64,000 nt of DNA, taken from the NCBI RefSeq assembly GCF_000633255.1, contig NZ_AYMJ01000023.1, forward strand, positions 48,543 through 112,542. The letters are read 5' to 3'. Below the pieces are notes generated by a model that searched no databases, was not told the DNA's origin, and saw only the letters and a list, made by a program, of their open reading frames with translations. The stretch comes from Pseudomonas sp. H1h (GTDB lineage: Bacteria > Pseudomonadota > Gammaproteobacteria > Pseudomonadales > Pseudomonadaceae). Shown here one piece after another: positions 50,887 to 59,476 of this stretch. Within the stretch, counting starts at the first letter, position 1; each line of letters opens with the position of its first letter. The position numbers were made by a program, and so were the translations under genes.

Positions 50887-52317
50887 TTAGCGGATGAACA
50901 GCTTCTGGATCAGTTTCTGAATCGATTTGCCGTACGGCGGGTAGATCAGTTTCGCCGCGTTGAAGCGCTGTTTGATCAGCACACCCTTGGCCTTGCTGAA
51001 GGTCAGGAAGCCTTCGTGGCCGTGATAGTGGCCCATGCCCGACGGGCCGATGCCGCCGAACGGCATGTCGTCCTGCGCCACATGCAGCAGGGTGTCGTTC
51101 AGGCACACGCCGCCGGAGTGGGTTTCGTGCAGCACGCGGTTCTGTTCGCGCTTGTCGTAGCCGAAGTAGTAAAGCGCCAGCGGACGAGGCCGCTGATTGA
51201 TGTAGGCAAATGCCTGGTCCAGATCCTGGTACGGCACGATCGGCAGCAGCGGGCCGAAGATTTCATCCTGCATCACGATCATTTCGTCAGTGACGTTCAG
51301 CAACAGGCTGTGCGGCATGCGCCGGCCCTGACCCTGGTCGAACAGCGGGATCAGCAGCGCGCCCTTGCTGGTGGCGTCGCTGACATAACTGTTGAGCCGG
51401 GCCAGTTGGCGCTCGTTGATGATCGCGGTGTAGTCCGGGTTGTCGGCGAGGGTCGGGTAGAAGCTGTTCACCACCTGACGATAGGCTTCGACGAACGCGC
51501 CGACGCGGTCTTGCGGCACCAGCACGTAATCGGGGGCGACGCAGGTTTGTCCGGCGTTGAGGGTTTTACCGAAGGCGATGCGTTCGGCGGCGTCCTTGAG
51601 CGGTACGTCGCGGGAGACGATGGCCGGGGATTTGCCGCCCAGTTCGAGGGTTACCGGGGTCAGGTTTTGCGCCGCAGCGCGCATCACGTGTTTGCCGATG
51701 CTGGTGGCCCCGGTGAACAGCAGGTGGTCAAAGCGCAGGCAGGAAAACGCCACGCCAATGTCCGACTCGCCGAGCACCACGCACACCAGGTCTTCGGGGA
51801 AAATCCGCGCGAGTAGGGCCTTGAGCAGCAGGCCGGTGGCGGGTGTCGATTCGCTGAGCTTGAGCATCACCCGGTTGCCCGCCGCCAGTGCGCCGACCAG
51901 CGGGCCGATGGCCAGATACAACGGGTAGTTCCACGGGACGATGATGCCGATCACGCCGAGTGGTTGATACACCACTTTCGCTGACGCCGGCTGAAAGGCC
52001 ATGCCGACTTTGCGCCGCGAAGACTTCATCCAGCCCTTGAGGTGCCGACTGGCGTAATGAATGCCGTGCAGGCTGGGCATCAGCTCGGCGAGCAGGGTTT
52101 CATCGGCGCTGCGATGGCTGAAATCCGCGCTGATAGCGTCGATCAGGGCCTGACGCTCATCGCTGAGCAAGTCGCGCAATGCCTTGAGCCATTGCTGACG
52201 CTGGGCCGCTGGTGGCATCGGGTTGGCGGCATAGGCGGTGCGCTGTGCCGCGAACAACCGGTCAAGCTCTTCCAGCGGCTGTTGCAGCGTTTGCAGGTAA
52301 GCAATGTCGGCAGTCAT
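50887..52317 (-). CDS. laoC: Fatty aldehyde dehydrogenase (coniferyl-aldehyde-dehydrogenase-like)
   Basis: 476 residues, class 3-like aldehyde dehydrogenase. NAD binding and catalysis are marked by FTGATSIGKHVMRAA, the general base in VTLELGGKSPAIV and the nucleophile Cys in TLNAGQTCVAPDYVL. The C-terminal tail PPYGKSIQKLIQKLF is amphipathic, as in membrane-associated fatty aldehyde dehydrogenases. It would oxidise the long-chain aldehyde made by LaoA. First gene of the laoCBA operon, with GGAG seven bases before the start; laoB follows 28 bp after it. Confidence 0.88.
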   Translation of the reverse strand: MTADIAYLQTLQQPLEELDRLFAAQRTAYAANPMPPAAQRQQWLKALRDLLSDERQALIDAISADFSHRSADETLLAELMPSLHGIHYASRHLKGWMKSSRRKVGMAFQPASAKVVYQPLGVIGIIVPWNYPLYLAIGPLVGALAAGNRVMLKLSESTPATGLLLKALLARIFPEDLVCVVLGESDIGVAFSCLRFDHLLFTGATSIGKHVMRAAAQNLTPVTLELGGKSPAIVSRDVPLKDAAERIAFGKTLNAGQTCVAPDYVLVPQDRVGAFVEAYRQVVNSFYPTLADNPDYTAIINERQLARLNSYVSDATSKGALLIPLFDQGQGRRMPHSLLLNVTDEMIVMQDEIFGPLLPIVPYQDLDQAFAYINQRPRPLALYYFGYDKREQNRVLHETHSGGVCLNDTLLHVAQDDMPFGGIGPSGMGHYHGHEGFLTFSKAKGVLIKQRFNAAKLIYPPYGKSIQKLIQKLFIR

Positions 52318-52344
52318 CGTCTGCTCCGGATTTATTGTAGTGAG

Positions 52345-52374
52345 GACTTTTTAGAGTCTATGCTCTACAAAGTC
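52345..52374. promoter_or_regulatory. LaoR operator candidate
   Basis: GACTTTTTAGAG-N6-CTCTACAAAGTC: 12-bp arms with one mismatch, 28 bp upstream of laoC and 88 bp upstream of laoR, in their divergent promoter region. The size fits a TetR-dimer site acting on both genes. Confidence 0.75.
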
Positions 52375-52462
52375 AAATGACTTCCCGACACAGCTTTGTT
52401 TTATCCATTTCCGGTTAGGTCGTAAGATGCCTCTCACCGCACTCTGAATTAAAGCTCAAGCC

Positions 52463-53134
52463 ATGGCCCCACGAATAAAAACCAGCGAGCGCATCGTGCA
52501 GAACAGCCTCGAACTGTTCAATCAGCAGGGCGAGCGCAGCATCAGTACCAACCACATTGCGGCCCACATGGAGATTTCTCCGGGCAACCTGTACTACCAC
52601 TTCCCCAACAAGCAGGCGATCATCGCTGTACTGTTCAGTGAGTACGAAAGCCTTGTGGACAGCTTTCTGCGCCCGCCGCAGGGGCGTGCCGCCACGGTCG
52701 AAGACAAGCGCTATTACCTCAAGGAACTGCTGTCGGCGATGTGGGGCTATCGTTTTTTGCATCGCGATCTGGAACACCTGCTCGACAGCGACCCGGACCT
52801 GGCGGCGCGCTACCGGCGTTTCTCCCAGCGCTGCGTGATCCAGGGCATGGCGATCTACGAGGGATTTGTGGCGGCCGGCATTCTCAAGATGGATCGGGTG
52901 CAGATCGAATCCCTGACGATCAATGCCTGGATCATCCTCACCTCCTGGGTGCGCTTTCTGTGCACCACCCGGGAAAACTCCAACCACCTCAGCGAGCAGG
53001 CCATCAAGCGTGGCGTGTATCAGGTGTTGGTGCTGGAAGCCGGGTTCGTCACCGATCAGGCCCGTGAAGAGGTGAATGCCTTGTTCGACGAGTTTTACGT
53101 GCCGCTGGCCCAGGCCCTCGAGGAAGGGCAGTAA
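52463..53134 (+). CDS. laoR: TetR-family repressor of the lao genes
   Basis: 223 residues. N-terminal HTH: TSERIVQNSLELFNQQGERS, STNHIAAHMEISPGNLYYHF. The ligand domain is helical and aromatic-rich (MWGYRFLHRDLEHLLDSDPDL, AWIILTSWVRFLCTTRENS), suited to a fatty alcohol, acid or acyl-CoA. Divergent from laoC across a 145-bp region with a 30-bp dyad, the arrangement of LaoR (PA0367) in P. aeruginosa. The sulfurtransferase gene follows by 31 bp. Confidence 0.88.
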   Translation: MAPRIKTSERIVQNSLELFNQQGERSISTNHIAAHMEISPGNLYYHFPNKQAIIAVLFSEYESLVDSFLRPPQGRAATVEDKRYYLKELLSAMWGYRFLHRDLEHLLDSDPDLAARYRRFSQRCVIQGMAIYEGFVAAGILKMDRVQIESLTINAWIILTSWVRFLCTTRENSNHLSEQAIKRGVYQVLVLEAGFVTDQAREEVNALFDEFYVPLAQALEEGQ

Positions 53135-53165
53135 CCCATTTGGAAGTCGCTCACAGGAGTCCGTT

Positions 53166-54020
53166 ATGCCGATTGCGCAACTGATCAGCCCGAACGCACT
53201 GGATGCCCGCAAGGAGCAGCCGGGGCTGGTGATTCTCGATTGTCGTTTTGCCCTCGAAGACCCGGACTACGGGCAGCGCAGCTATGCCGAAGGGCACATT
53301 GCCGGCGCCCGTTTCGCCGACCTTGAGCGCGACCTCAGTGGCACGTTCATCAAAGGCGTGACCGGACGCCATCCGCTGCCTGAGCCGGCGGCGTTGATCG
53401 AACGCCTGCAAGCCTGGGGCATCGATGCCGACAGCGATGTGGTGCTTTACGACGACGGCCCCGGCGCCTACGCGGCCCGGGCCTGGTGGTTGCTGGCGTG
53501 GCTGGGCAAGCGCGACGGCGTGTTCATTCTCGACGGCGGTCTCAAAGCCTGGCACGCAGCCGGTCTGCCACTGAGCCTGGATGCGCCAGCGGTCAGCCGG
53601 GGCAACTTCAGCGGTCAGCCGGACATGAAACTGCTGCTGAGCGCCGAGCAATTGCAGCAACGCCTCGCTCAGCCGTCGCTGACGTTGCTCGACGCCCGCG
53701 CCCTGCCGCGCTTCAAGGGTGAGGTGGAGCCGATCGACCCGATTGCCGGGCACATTCCCGGTGCGCAATGCGCGGCGTTTACCGAGAACCTGGGTAGCGA
53801 CGGGCGCTTCCTGCCGGCGGATCAGCTCAAGCAGCGGTTTGCCGCGAAACTCGGTGATCGCTCGCCTGCGGAACTGGTGGCTTATTGCGGTTCCGGGGTG
53901 ACGGCGTGTCACAACCTGTTTGCGCTGTGCCTGGCGGGTTATCCGTTGGGTGCGTTGTATGCCGGGTCGTGGAGTGAGTGGATCAACGAGCCTTCCCGCG
54001 GAATCGCCACGGGCGAATAA
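53166..54020 (+). CDS. sseA: 3-mercaptopyruvate-type sulfurtransferase
   Basis: 284 residues, two rhodanese domains. The catalytic loop of the C-terminal domain is YCGSGVTACHN, the CGSGVT form typical of 3-mercaptopyruvate sulfurtransferases (rhodaneses usually have CRKGVT). The N-terminal domain is inactive-like (VLYDDGPGAYAARAWWLL), with RGFGYQ replaced. It transfers sulfane sulfur to thiols or cyanide. The start at 53166 follows CAGGAG at eight bases; an in-frame extension to 53076 overlaps laoR and lacks family sequence. REP pair downstream. Confidence 0.88.
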   Translation: MPIAQLISPNALDARKEQPGLVILDCRFALEDPDYGQRSYAEGHIAGARFADLERDLSGTFIKGVTGRHPLPEPAALIERLQAWGIDADSDVVLYDDGPGAYAARAWWLLAWLGKRDGVFILDGGLKAWHAAGLPLSLDAPAVSRGNFSGQPDMKLLLSAEQLQQRLAQPSLTLLDARALPRFKGEVEPIDPIAGHIPGAQCAAFTENLGSDGRFLPADQLKQRFAAKLGDRSPAELVAYCGSGVTACHNLFALCLAGYPLGALYAGSWSEWINEPSRGIATGE

Positions 54021-54039
54021 CCACTGCCAATCCCCCCCT

Positions 54040-54130
54040 GTGGGAGCGGGCTTGCTCGCGAAAGCGGTGCGTCAGCAAACATCACTGTTGACTGACGCAC
54101 CGCTTTTTCGCGAGCAAGCCCGCTCCCACA
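54040..54130. repeat. REP pair with one-base insertion
   Basis: The right unit has CTTTTTCGCGAGC, one T more than other copies. Spacer of about 45 bp includes the inverted TGACGCACCGC / GCGGTGCGTCA sequence, extending the dyad. Confidence 0.9.
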
Positions 54131-54134
54131 AGGG

Positions 54135-54974
54135 TTAATCGTCACCGATAGATTGTCGGGCGCTGCGATACGCCGCCGGCCCCACGCCATACACCTGCTT
54201 GAACTGCCGGCTCAGATGACTCTGATCGGCGAAGCCCAACTGCATGGCGACCTCCACCGGCAGACAACCGTGCTGCAATAAACCCCGTGCAGTGGCGATG
54301 CGCTGCTGCATCAGCCAAGTGTGCGGCGGCATGCCGGTGGCGCGGCGAAATACCCGGGCGAAGTGGAAGGGCGACAGGTTCACCGCCGCGGCCAGTTCTT
54401 CCAGCGACGGCGGCGCGGCCAGTTGCGCATGCAACAACTCCTTGGCCAGCACCACCGCGCGGTGTTCCTTGCCCGGCTTGCCGTTGATTTGCACTGCCGC
54501 ATGGCGCTGCAACAGCAGCATCATCATCTCGCGCCACACCGTCTGCTGTTGCAGCGCGCTGGCCGGACTTTCCAGCAGGCGATGCAACTGACAGAAACCG
54601 TTGACCAGATCCGGGTCGCGGTACAGCGTCGCGCCAAATGCCGGCAGTGGTGCGGTGGGCAGTTCCAGTTCCTCGAGCAAGGACACGATCTGCCCGGTAT
54701 CGGGGTAAAACGCCCGGTACAGCCAGCCGTCCTCGGTGCCTTTGTGACCGGTGTGCAATTCGTCCGGGTTGATCAGCACCAGGGTGCCGCTGCCAGCCAG
54801 ATGTTCGGCGCCGCGATAGCGATAACGCTGGGCGCCGGCCATGATCATGCCGATCACGTAGCCGTCGTGGACGTGCGGGGCGAAGCGATGATCGATGTAG
54901 CGTGCCGACAGCAACTCGACCCCGGCCAGTGGCGCGGTTTGCCAGAAACGGATCGACTCGCCCTGATCGCTCAT
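54135..54974 (-). CDS. AraC-family transcriptional regulator
   Basis: 279 residues. An N-terminal cupin sensor domain (RFAPHVHDGYVIGMIMAGAQ, TLVLINPDELHTGHKG) and two C-terminal HTHs (LEELAAAVNLSPFHFARVFR; PVEVAMQLGFADQSHLSRQF), ending VYGVGPAAYR. The start ATG at 54974 overlaps the stop of the YheT-type hydrolase gene (ATGA), so the pair is translationally coupled, an unusual partnership. LysE-type exporter or amino-acid genes often adjoin regulators of this class, but none is here. Target genes unknown. Confidence 0.86.
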   Translation of the reverse strand: MSDQGESIRFWQTAPLAGVELLSARYIDHRFAPHVHDGYVIGMIMAGAQRYRYRGAEHLAGSGTLVLINPDELHTGHKGTEDGWLYRAFYPDTGQIVSLLEELELPTAPLPAFGATLYRDPDLVNGFCQLHRLLESPASALQQQTVWREMMMLLLQRHAAVQINGKPGKEHRAVVLAKELLHAQLAAPPSLEELAAAVNLSPFHFARVFRRATGMPPHTWLMQQRIATARGLLQHGCLPVEVAMQLGFADQSHLSRQFKQVYGVGPAAYRSARQSIGDD

Positions 54975-55966
54975 GGCGTCACGCCAGCCAGCCATTGCGG
55001 GATGCGCCGTTCCAGGTAGTAACCAGGCTGGCGGAAGGTGCCATCGACAAACCCGACATGCCCACCCTTGGCCTGCAGCTCGAACTGCGTAGTGGCGGAC
55101 AACTCCTCGGCCGTCGGCAGACTGTGGGGGAATACGAAGGGGTCGTCGGCGGCCTGAATGATTAGCGTCGGCGTGCGGATCTCACCGAGAAAGTAGCGAC
55201 TCGATGCCCGGCGATAGTAGTCCTCGGCATCGGTGAAACCGTGCAGCGGCGCGGTGACCCGGCCATCGAAGTCCCAGAAGGTGCGCATGTTCTCCAGCGA
55301 ACCGAGCGCCGCCAGTGCCGCCAGGCCATCTGCACGGCCGTCGTGCTGGAACTGGCGTTGCTTGTTCTTGATGTAAGCGACCATCTCACGCATGAAGTGC
55401 GCCTGATAGACCTTGGAGAAACCCTGGCCGATGCGGTCGGCACATTGATCGAGGCGAAACGGCACCGACACGGCGACCGCACCGAGCACGCCGCTGTCGC
55501 TGCCGGTTTCTCCCAGATGCTTGAGCAGTACGTTGCCACCCAATGAATAGCCGACCGCATACAGTGGTGCTAGCGGCCGTTGGGCGCGCAGATGTTTGAT
55601 GGCTTCGGCGAGGTCTTCGCTGGCGCCGGAGTGGTAACTGCGCGGTAGCAGATTGGGTTCGCCGGAGCAGCCGCGCCAGTTCAGCGCGACACTGGCCCAG
55701 CCCTGCGCGGCGAGTGCAGCCTGGATCCCGGCAACATAAGGCGAATTGGACGAGCCGGTCAGCCCGTGCAACACCAGCACCAGAGGCGCCTCGGCGCTGT
55801 GCGGGCCATGCCAGTCGAGATCGAGGAAGTCACCGTCGTCCAGCCATAGGCGTTCGCGCTGGCGGTCAAGGTGTACGGTGTTGCGCCACAGCGGCCCCCA
55901 CAAGGTTTGCAGGTGCGGATTGCCGAGGCCGAAGGCGGGGCTGAAGCGTTCTGAAGAAGCGGGCAC
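54971..55966 (-). CDS. YheT-family alpha/beta hydrolase
   Basis: 331 residues, as in E. coli YheT (340). NPHLQTLWGPLWR is the YheT/ABHD1-3 N-terminal signature. VLHGLTGSSNSPY forms the oxyanion hole, VGYSLGGNVLLKHLG the nucleophile elbow, DDPFVFPHSLP carries the acid and KGGHVGFVDG the histidine. Probably a cytoplasmic esterase or lipase of unknown substrate. It is the PA0368 position, downstream of rsmD after a structured 63-bp gap. Confidence 0.87.
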   Translation of the reverse strand: MPASSERFSPAFGLGNPHLQTLWGPLWRNTVHLDRQRERLWLDDGDFLDLDWHGPHSAEAPLVLVLHGLTGSSNSPYVAGIQAALAAQGWASVALNWRGCSGEPNLLPRSYHSGASEDLAEAIKHLRAQRPLAPLYAVGYSLGGNVLLKHLGETGSDSGVLGAVAVSVPFRLDQCADRIGQGFSKVYQAHFMREMVAYIKNKQRQFQHDGRADGLAALAALGSLENMRTFWDFDGRVTAPLHGFTDAEDYYRRASSRYFLGEIRTPTLIIQAADDPFVFPHSLPTAEELSATTQFELQAKGGHVGFVDGTFRQPGYYLERRIPQWLAGVTP

Positions 55967-55984
55967 GATGGTTCTCGATGCAGC

Positions 55985-56012
55985 GTGGCGAGCCTCGGTT
56001 GAGGCGCGCCAC
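55985..56012 (-). other. Stem-loop between rsmD and the YheT-type gene
   Basis: GTGGCG / CGCCAC outer stem and GCCTC / GAGGC inner stem with loop GGTT; no T tract. It may be an attenuator or RNA-processing site. Confidence 0.45.
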
Positions 56013-56029
56013 TTGTTCAGGCCGGTCGG

Positions 56030-56641
56030 TTAACCGGCGATCTCTGCCATACGTTGCCACAACGCGTAGTACACCCGCCCGGATTTCTGCTCGCGGTGCA
56101 GGCGCCAGTTGCCCGGCAGGCCCAGCGTCGAAGGCGCGGTCTCGCTTTCAGTGTAGATCCACGAATCGGGCGCGAGCCATTGGCGTTCTTCCAGCAGGGT
56201 GCAGACGGCTGGCAGCAGGTTCTGGTTGAACGGCGGATCGAGAAACACCAGGTCGAACGGCGTGGCGACCTGGGTTTCCAGATAGCGCAAAGCGTCGGCG
56301 GTCTGCACCTGACCATTGGTGCAGCGCAGGGTGCCGAGGTGTTCCTTCAGACTCGACACGGCGATGTGGCTGGCATCCAGCGCCTGGCCCATGGCCGCGC
56401 CACGGGACAGAGCCTCAAGAAACAGCGCGCCACTGCCGGCGAACGGATCCAGCACTTTGGCGCCGGCTACATACGGCGCGAGCCAGTTGAACAGGGTTTC
56501 ACGCACGCGGTCCGGCGTCGGGCGCAGGCCCGGTGCATCGGGGAAGCTCAGTTTGCGGCTGCGCCATTCGCCGCCGATGATGCGCAGTTGGTTCACACCG
56601 TTGTGGACGTTCTGCGCAGGTTTTTTAGGACGAGTAGCCAT
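56030..56641 (-). CDS. rsmD: 16S rRNA (guanine-966-N2)-methyltransferase
   Basis: 203 residues. LRIIGGEWRSRKLSFPDAPGLRPTPDRVRETLFNWL (in pieces, residues 20-55) and VLDPFAGSGALFLEALSRGA (SAM motif I) are the RsmD pattern; the catalytic motif is FLDPPF. The gene lies immediately downstream of the M16 peptidase pair, whose last stop codon abuts or overlaps its start at 56641, and the PA0370-PA0372 order is conserved. Confidence 0.94.
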   Translation of the reverse strand: MATRPKKPAQNVHNGVNQLRIIGGEWRSRKLSFPDAPGLRPTPDRVRETLFNWLAPYVAGAKVLDPFAGSGALFLEALSRGAAMGQALDASHIAVSSLKEHLGTLRCTNGQVQTADALRYLETQVATPFDLVFLDPPFNQNLLPAVCTLLEERQWLAPDSWIYTESETAPSTLGLPGNWRLHREQKSGRVYYALWQRMAEIAG

Positions 56642-58128
56642 TAATGCTCCGGAACCCCGAGCGGTTGCTCGGCAGGTTTATCAGATGGGGCCGGTAACGG
56701 CTTTTGCGGCACGGTCGGGCCAGCGCTGACGATGACCATTTTGTCCGTGCTCAGGTGTTTGTTCATCGCGTCTTTGACCTGCTCGACAGTCAGGCTCTGG
56801 GACTGACGCATGAAGTCATCCAGATAGCTCAACGGCAGATTATAGAAGCCCATGGCGCCCAGTTGGCCGACGATATCGGCATTGCTCGCGGTGGACAGCG
56901 GGAAGCTGCCGGCCAGTTCGCGCTTGGCGTCGTCGAGTTCTTTCTGGGTCGGGCCGGTCTTCAGGTAATCGGCAAGCACGTCCTGCACCAGTTTCAGCGT
57001 GCCTTCGCTCATTTCCGCGCGGGTCTGCAGGTTGATCATGAACGGACCACGGGCCTGCATCGGGCTGAACCCGGAGTAAACGCCGTAGGTCAGGCCGCGC
57101 TTCTCGCGCACTTCGCTCATCAGACGGGTGCCGAAGCCGCCGCCACCGAGGATCTGGTTGCCCATCGACAGCGCTGCGTAGTCCGGGTCGTCACGGTCGA
57201 TGCCCAGTTGCGCGAGCAACAGGTTGGTCTGCTTGGACGGGAACTCGATGTGGCCGATGCTCGCCTTGGGTTCCTGCGGCTGAGCGATCTTCGCCAGCGC
57301 CGGGCCTTTGGGCAGGGCGCCGGAGACCTGATTGGCAATCGCCTCGGCCTCGGCGCGAGACAGGTCGCCGACCAGCGCGATCACCACGTTGCCGGCCGCA
57401 TAGGCCTTGGCGTGGAACTCACGCAGCTGCGCCAGGGTGATCTTCGGTACGCTCTGCGCATTGCCGTCGCTGGAATGCGCGTACGGGTGGTCGCCGTACA
57501 AACGCGACATCAGCTCGAGGCTGGCGAGTTTGCCGGGGTTCTGTTTCTGGTATTCGAAACCGGCGAGCATCTGGTTCTTGATGCGCGCAAAGGAATCGGC
57601 CGGGAACGTCGGTTTGCCCACGACTTCGGAAAACAGCTTGAGTGCCGGCTCGCGTTGTTCGGCGGCACTCAGGCTGCGCAGCGAGGCCAGCGCCATGTCT
57701 TTATAAGCGCCGTTGCCGAAATCCGCGCCCAGGCTTTCGAAACCCTGGGCGATGGCGCCAACGTCCTTGCCGGCCACGCCTTCGTTGAGCATGGCATTGG
57801 TCAGGATTGCCAGGCCCGGTGCGTTGCCGTCCTGGCTGCTGCCCGCGGCGAAGATCAGGCGCATGTCGAACATCGGCAGTTCGTGGGCTTCGACGAACAG
57901 CACTTTGGCGCCTTCGGCGGTGTTCCAGGTCTGCACATCGAGCTTGCGACTGGCCGGAGCCTTGCCGTCGAGTTCGGCCAGCGATTGCAGCTTCTGGCTG
58001 GTCTTGGCGTTATCCAGCGCTTCGCTGGCGTCGGTTTTGGCGCCGGGCATCAGGTAAAACGCGGCGGAGCCGATCACCGCAACGGCGATCAGGCCGAGCA
58101 GCAGGCGTGGGGATTTGCGCTCACTCAT
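56641..58128 (-). CDS. M16 peptidase-like subunit lacking the zinc motif
   Basis: 495 residues. A single N-terminal membrane segment (LLLGLIAVAVIGSAAFYLMPG) is followed by two M16-type domains (LPMFDMRLIFAAGSSQDG; VALVGDLSRAEAEAIA). Where active M16 enzymes have HxxEH, this protein reads LAILTNAMLNEG, so it cannot bind zinc in the usual way. The C-terminal domain has the RKRGLTYG-like REKRGLTYGVYSGFSP. It is probably the substrate-binding partner of the active protease encoded immediately upstream, overlapping by 8 bp. Its Pro-rich tail (LPAPSDKPAEQPLGVPEH) is not shared. Confidence 0.87.
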   Translation of the reverse strand: MSERKSPRLLLGLIAVAVIGSAAFYLMPGAKTDASEALDNAKTSQKLQSLAELDGKAPASRKLDVQTWNTAEGAKVLFVEAHELPMFDMRLIFAAGSSQDGNAPGLAILTNAMLNEGVAGKDVGAIAQGFESLGADFGNGAYKDMALASLRSLSAAEQREPALKLFSEVVGKPTFPADSFARIKNQMLAGFEYQKQNPGKLASLELMSRLYGDHPYAHSSDGNAQSVPKITLAQLREFHAKAYAAGNVVIALVGDLSRAEAEAIANQVSGALPKGPALAKIAQPQEPKASIGHIEFPSKQTNLLLAQLGIDRDDPDYAALSMGNQILGGGGFGTRLMSEVREKRGLTYGVYSGFSPMQARGPFMINLQTRAEMSEGTLKLVQDVLADYLKTGPTQKELDDAKRELAGSFPLSTASNADIVGQLGAMGFYNLPLSYLDDFMRQSQSLTVEQVKDAMNKHLSTDKMVIVSAGPTVPQKPLPAPSDKPAEQPLGVPEH

Positions 58129-59476
58129 GAGTCGTCTCCAGTGGCAGGACGTGGGCGACGCTGAGACGTTCGCGGGTGAAATACAGCTTGGCGGCGTTCT
58201 GGATGTCTTGCGGGGTCACGCTTTCCAGATCGGCCAGTTCGGTGTCCATCAGTTTCCACGACAGGCCTACGGTCTCCAACTGGCCTATGGCGGTGGCCTG
58301 GCTGGTGATCGAATCACGTTCGAAAACCAGGCCGGCGATCACTTGTGCACGCACGCGCTCCAGTTCTTCGGCGGACGGCGCGGTGGTTTTCAGCTGTTCC
58401 AGCAGTTTCCACAAGCCGGCCTCGGCTTGCGCCATGGTCTTTTTCTTCTGGGTGTTCGGTGTCGCCGACAGGGTGAACAGGCTGTCACCCCGGGTGTAGG
58501 CGTCGTAGCTCGACGAACCGCCGGAAACCAGCTCTTCGCCGCGCTCCAGTTGCGTCGGGATGCGTCCGCTGTAGCCGCCGTCGAGCAGCGCCGAGATCAG
58601 ACGCAGGGCGTTGACCGAGCGCTTGTCTTCAGCGGTGGCGATGCTTGGCACGTTGAAACCGAGCATCAGGCTGGGCAGTTGGGTCTGCACATGCAGGGTG
58701 ATCTGGCGTTCGCCAGGTTCGGCCAGCTCCAGCGGTTTCTTCGCTGGCGGCACGTCACGCTTGGCGATCGGTCCGAAGTAGCGCTGGGCGAGGGTCTTCA
58801 CTTCGTCCGGGGTGACGTCGCCGACGACCACCAGCGTGGCATTGTTCGGCACATACCAGGACTGATACCAATGACGCAGCTCTTCGACCTTCATCCGGTC
58901 CAGGTCAGCCATCCAGCCAATGGTCGGCGTGTGGTAGCCGCTGGCCGGGTAAGCCATCGCCTTGTAGCGCTCGTAGGCCTTGGACATCGGCTTGTCGTCG
59001 GTGCGCAGGCGGCGCTCTTCCTTGATGACTTCGATTTCCTTGGCGAACTCGTCAGCCGGCAGGCGCAGATTGGCCATGCGGTCGGCTTCCAGTTCAAACG
59101 CCACGCCCAGCCGGTCGCGGGCCAGTACCTGGTAATAAGCGGTGAAGTCGTCGCTGGTGAAGGCGTTCTCTTCAGCGCCCAGATCACGCAGGATCAGCGA
59201 GGCTTCGCCGGGGCCGACTTTTTCGCTGCCCTTGAACATCATGTGCTCAAGCGCGTGGGACAGACCGGTCTGGCCCGGGGTTTCGTAGCTGGAACCGACC
59301 TTGTACCAGACCTGCGACACCACCACCGGCGCGCGATGGTCTTCGCGCACGACGACCTTCAGGCCGTTGTCGAGGGTGAATTCGTGAGTCGGTTGCGGGT
59401 CGGCCGCCAGGGCCGAAAGGGGCAGGCAGACTGTGCTGAGCAGCAGGCCTGCAGCGCGGCGGGCTAGAGCATTCAT
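58121..59476 (-). CDS. M16 zinc metallopeptidase, active subunit
   Basis: 451 residues. A signal peptide ends in SALA or ALAA. The zinc motif is intact: GLSHALEHMMFKGSEKVG (HxxEH), with the third ligand Glu expected in the ENAFTSDDFTAYYQ region downstream. The C-terminal domain supplies the second half of the clamp. Together with the 56641-58128 product it should form a periplasmic heterodimer like other bacterial M16B pairs that degrade small peptides. In P. aeruginosa this is PA0372. It is the first gene of the run leading to rsmD and lies opposite ftsY. Confidence 0.92.
   Translation of the reverse strand: MNALARRAAGLLLSTVCLPLSALAADPQPTHEFTLDNGLKVVVREDHRAPVVVSQVWYKVGSSYETPGQTGLSHALEHMMFKGSEKVGPGEASLILRDLGAEENAFTSDDFTAYYQVLARDRLGVAFELEADRMANLRLPADEFAKEIEVIKEERRLRTDDKPMSKAYERYKAMAYPASGYHTPTIGWMADLDRMKVEELRHWYQSWYVPNNATLVVVGDVTPDEVKTLAQRYFGPIAKRDVPPAKKPLELAEPGERQITLHVQTQLPSLMLGFNVPSIATAEDKRSVNALRLISALLDGGYSGRIPTQLERGEELVSGGSSSYDAYTRGDSLFTLSATPNTQKKKTMAQAEAGLWKLLEQLKTTAPSAEELERVRAQVIAGLVFERDSITSQATAIGQLETVGLSWKLMDTELADLESVTPQDIQNAAKLYFTRERLSVAHVLPLETTHE

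Noticed and set aside
1906..54130. Regularly recurring palindromes considered as a CRISPR array
   Set aside because: Copies are kilobases apart, inverted, and lie between genes; there are no regular spacers or cas genes.
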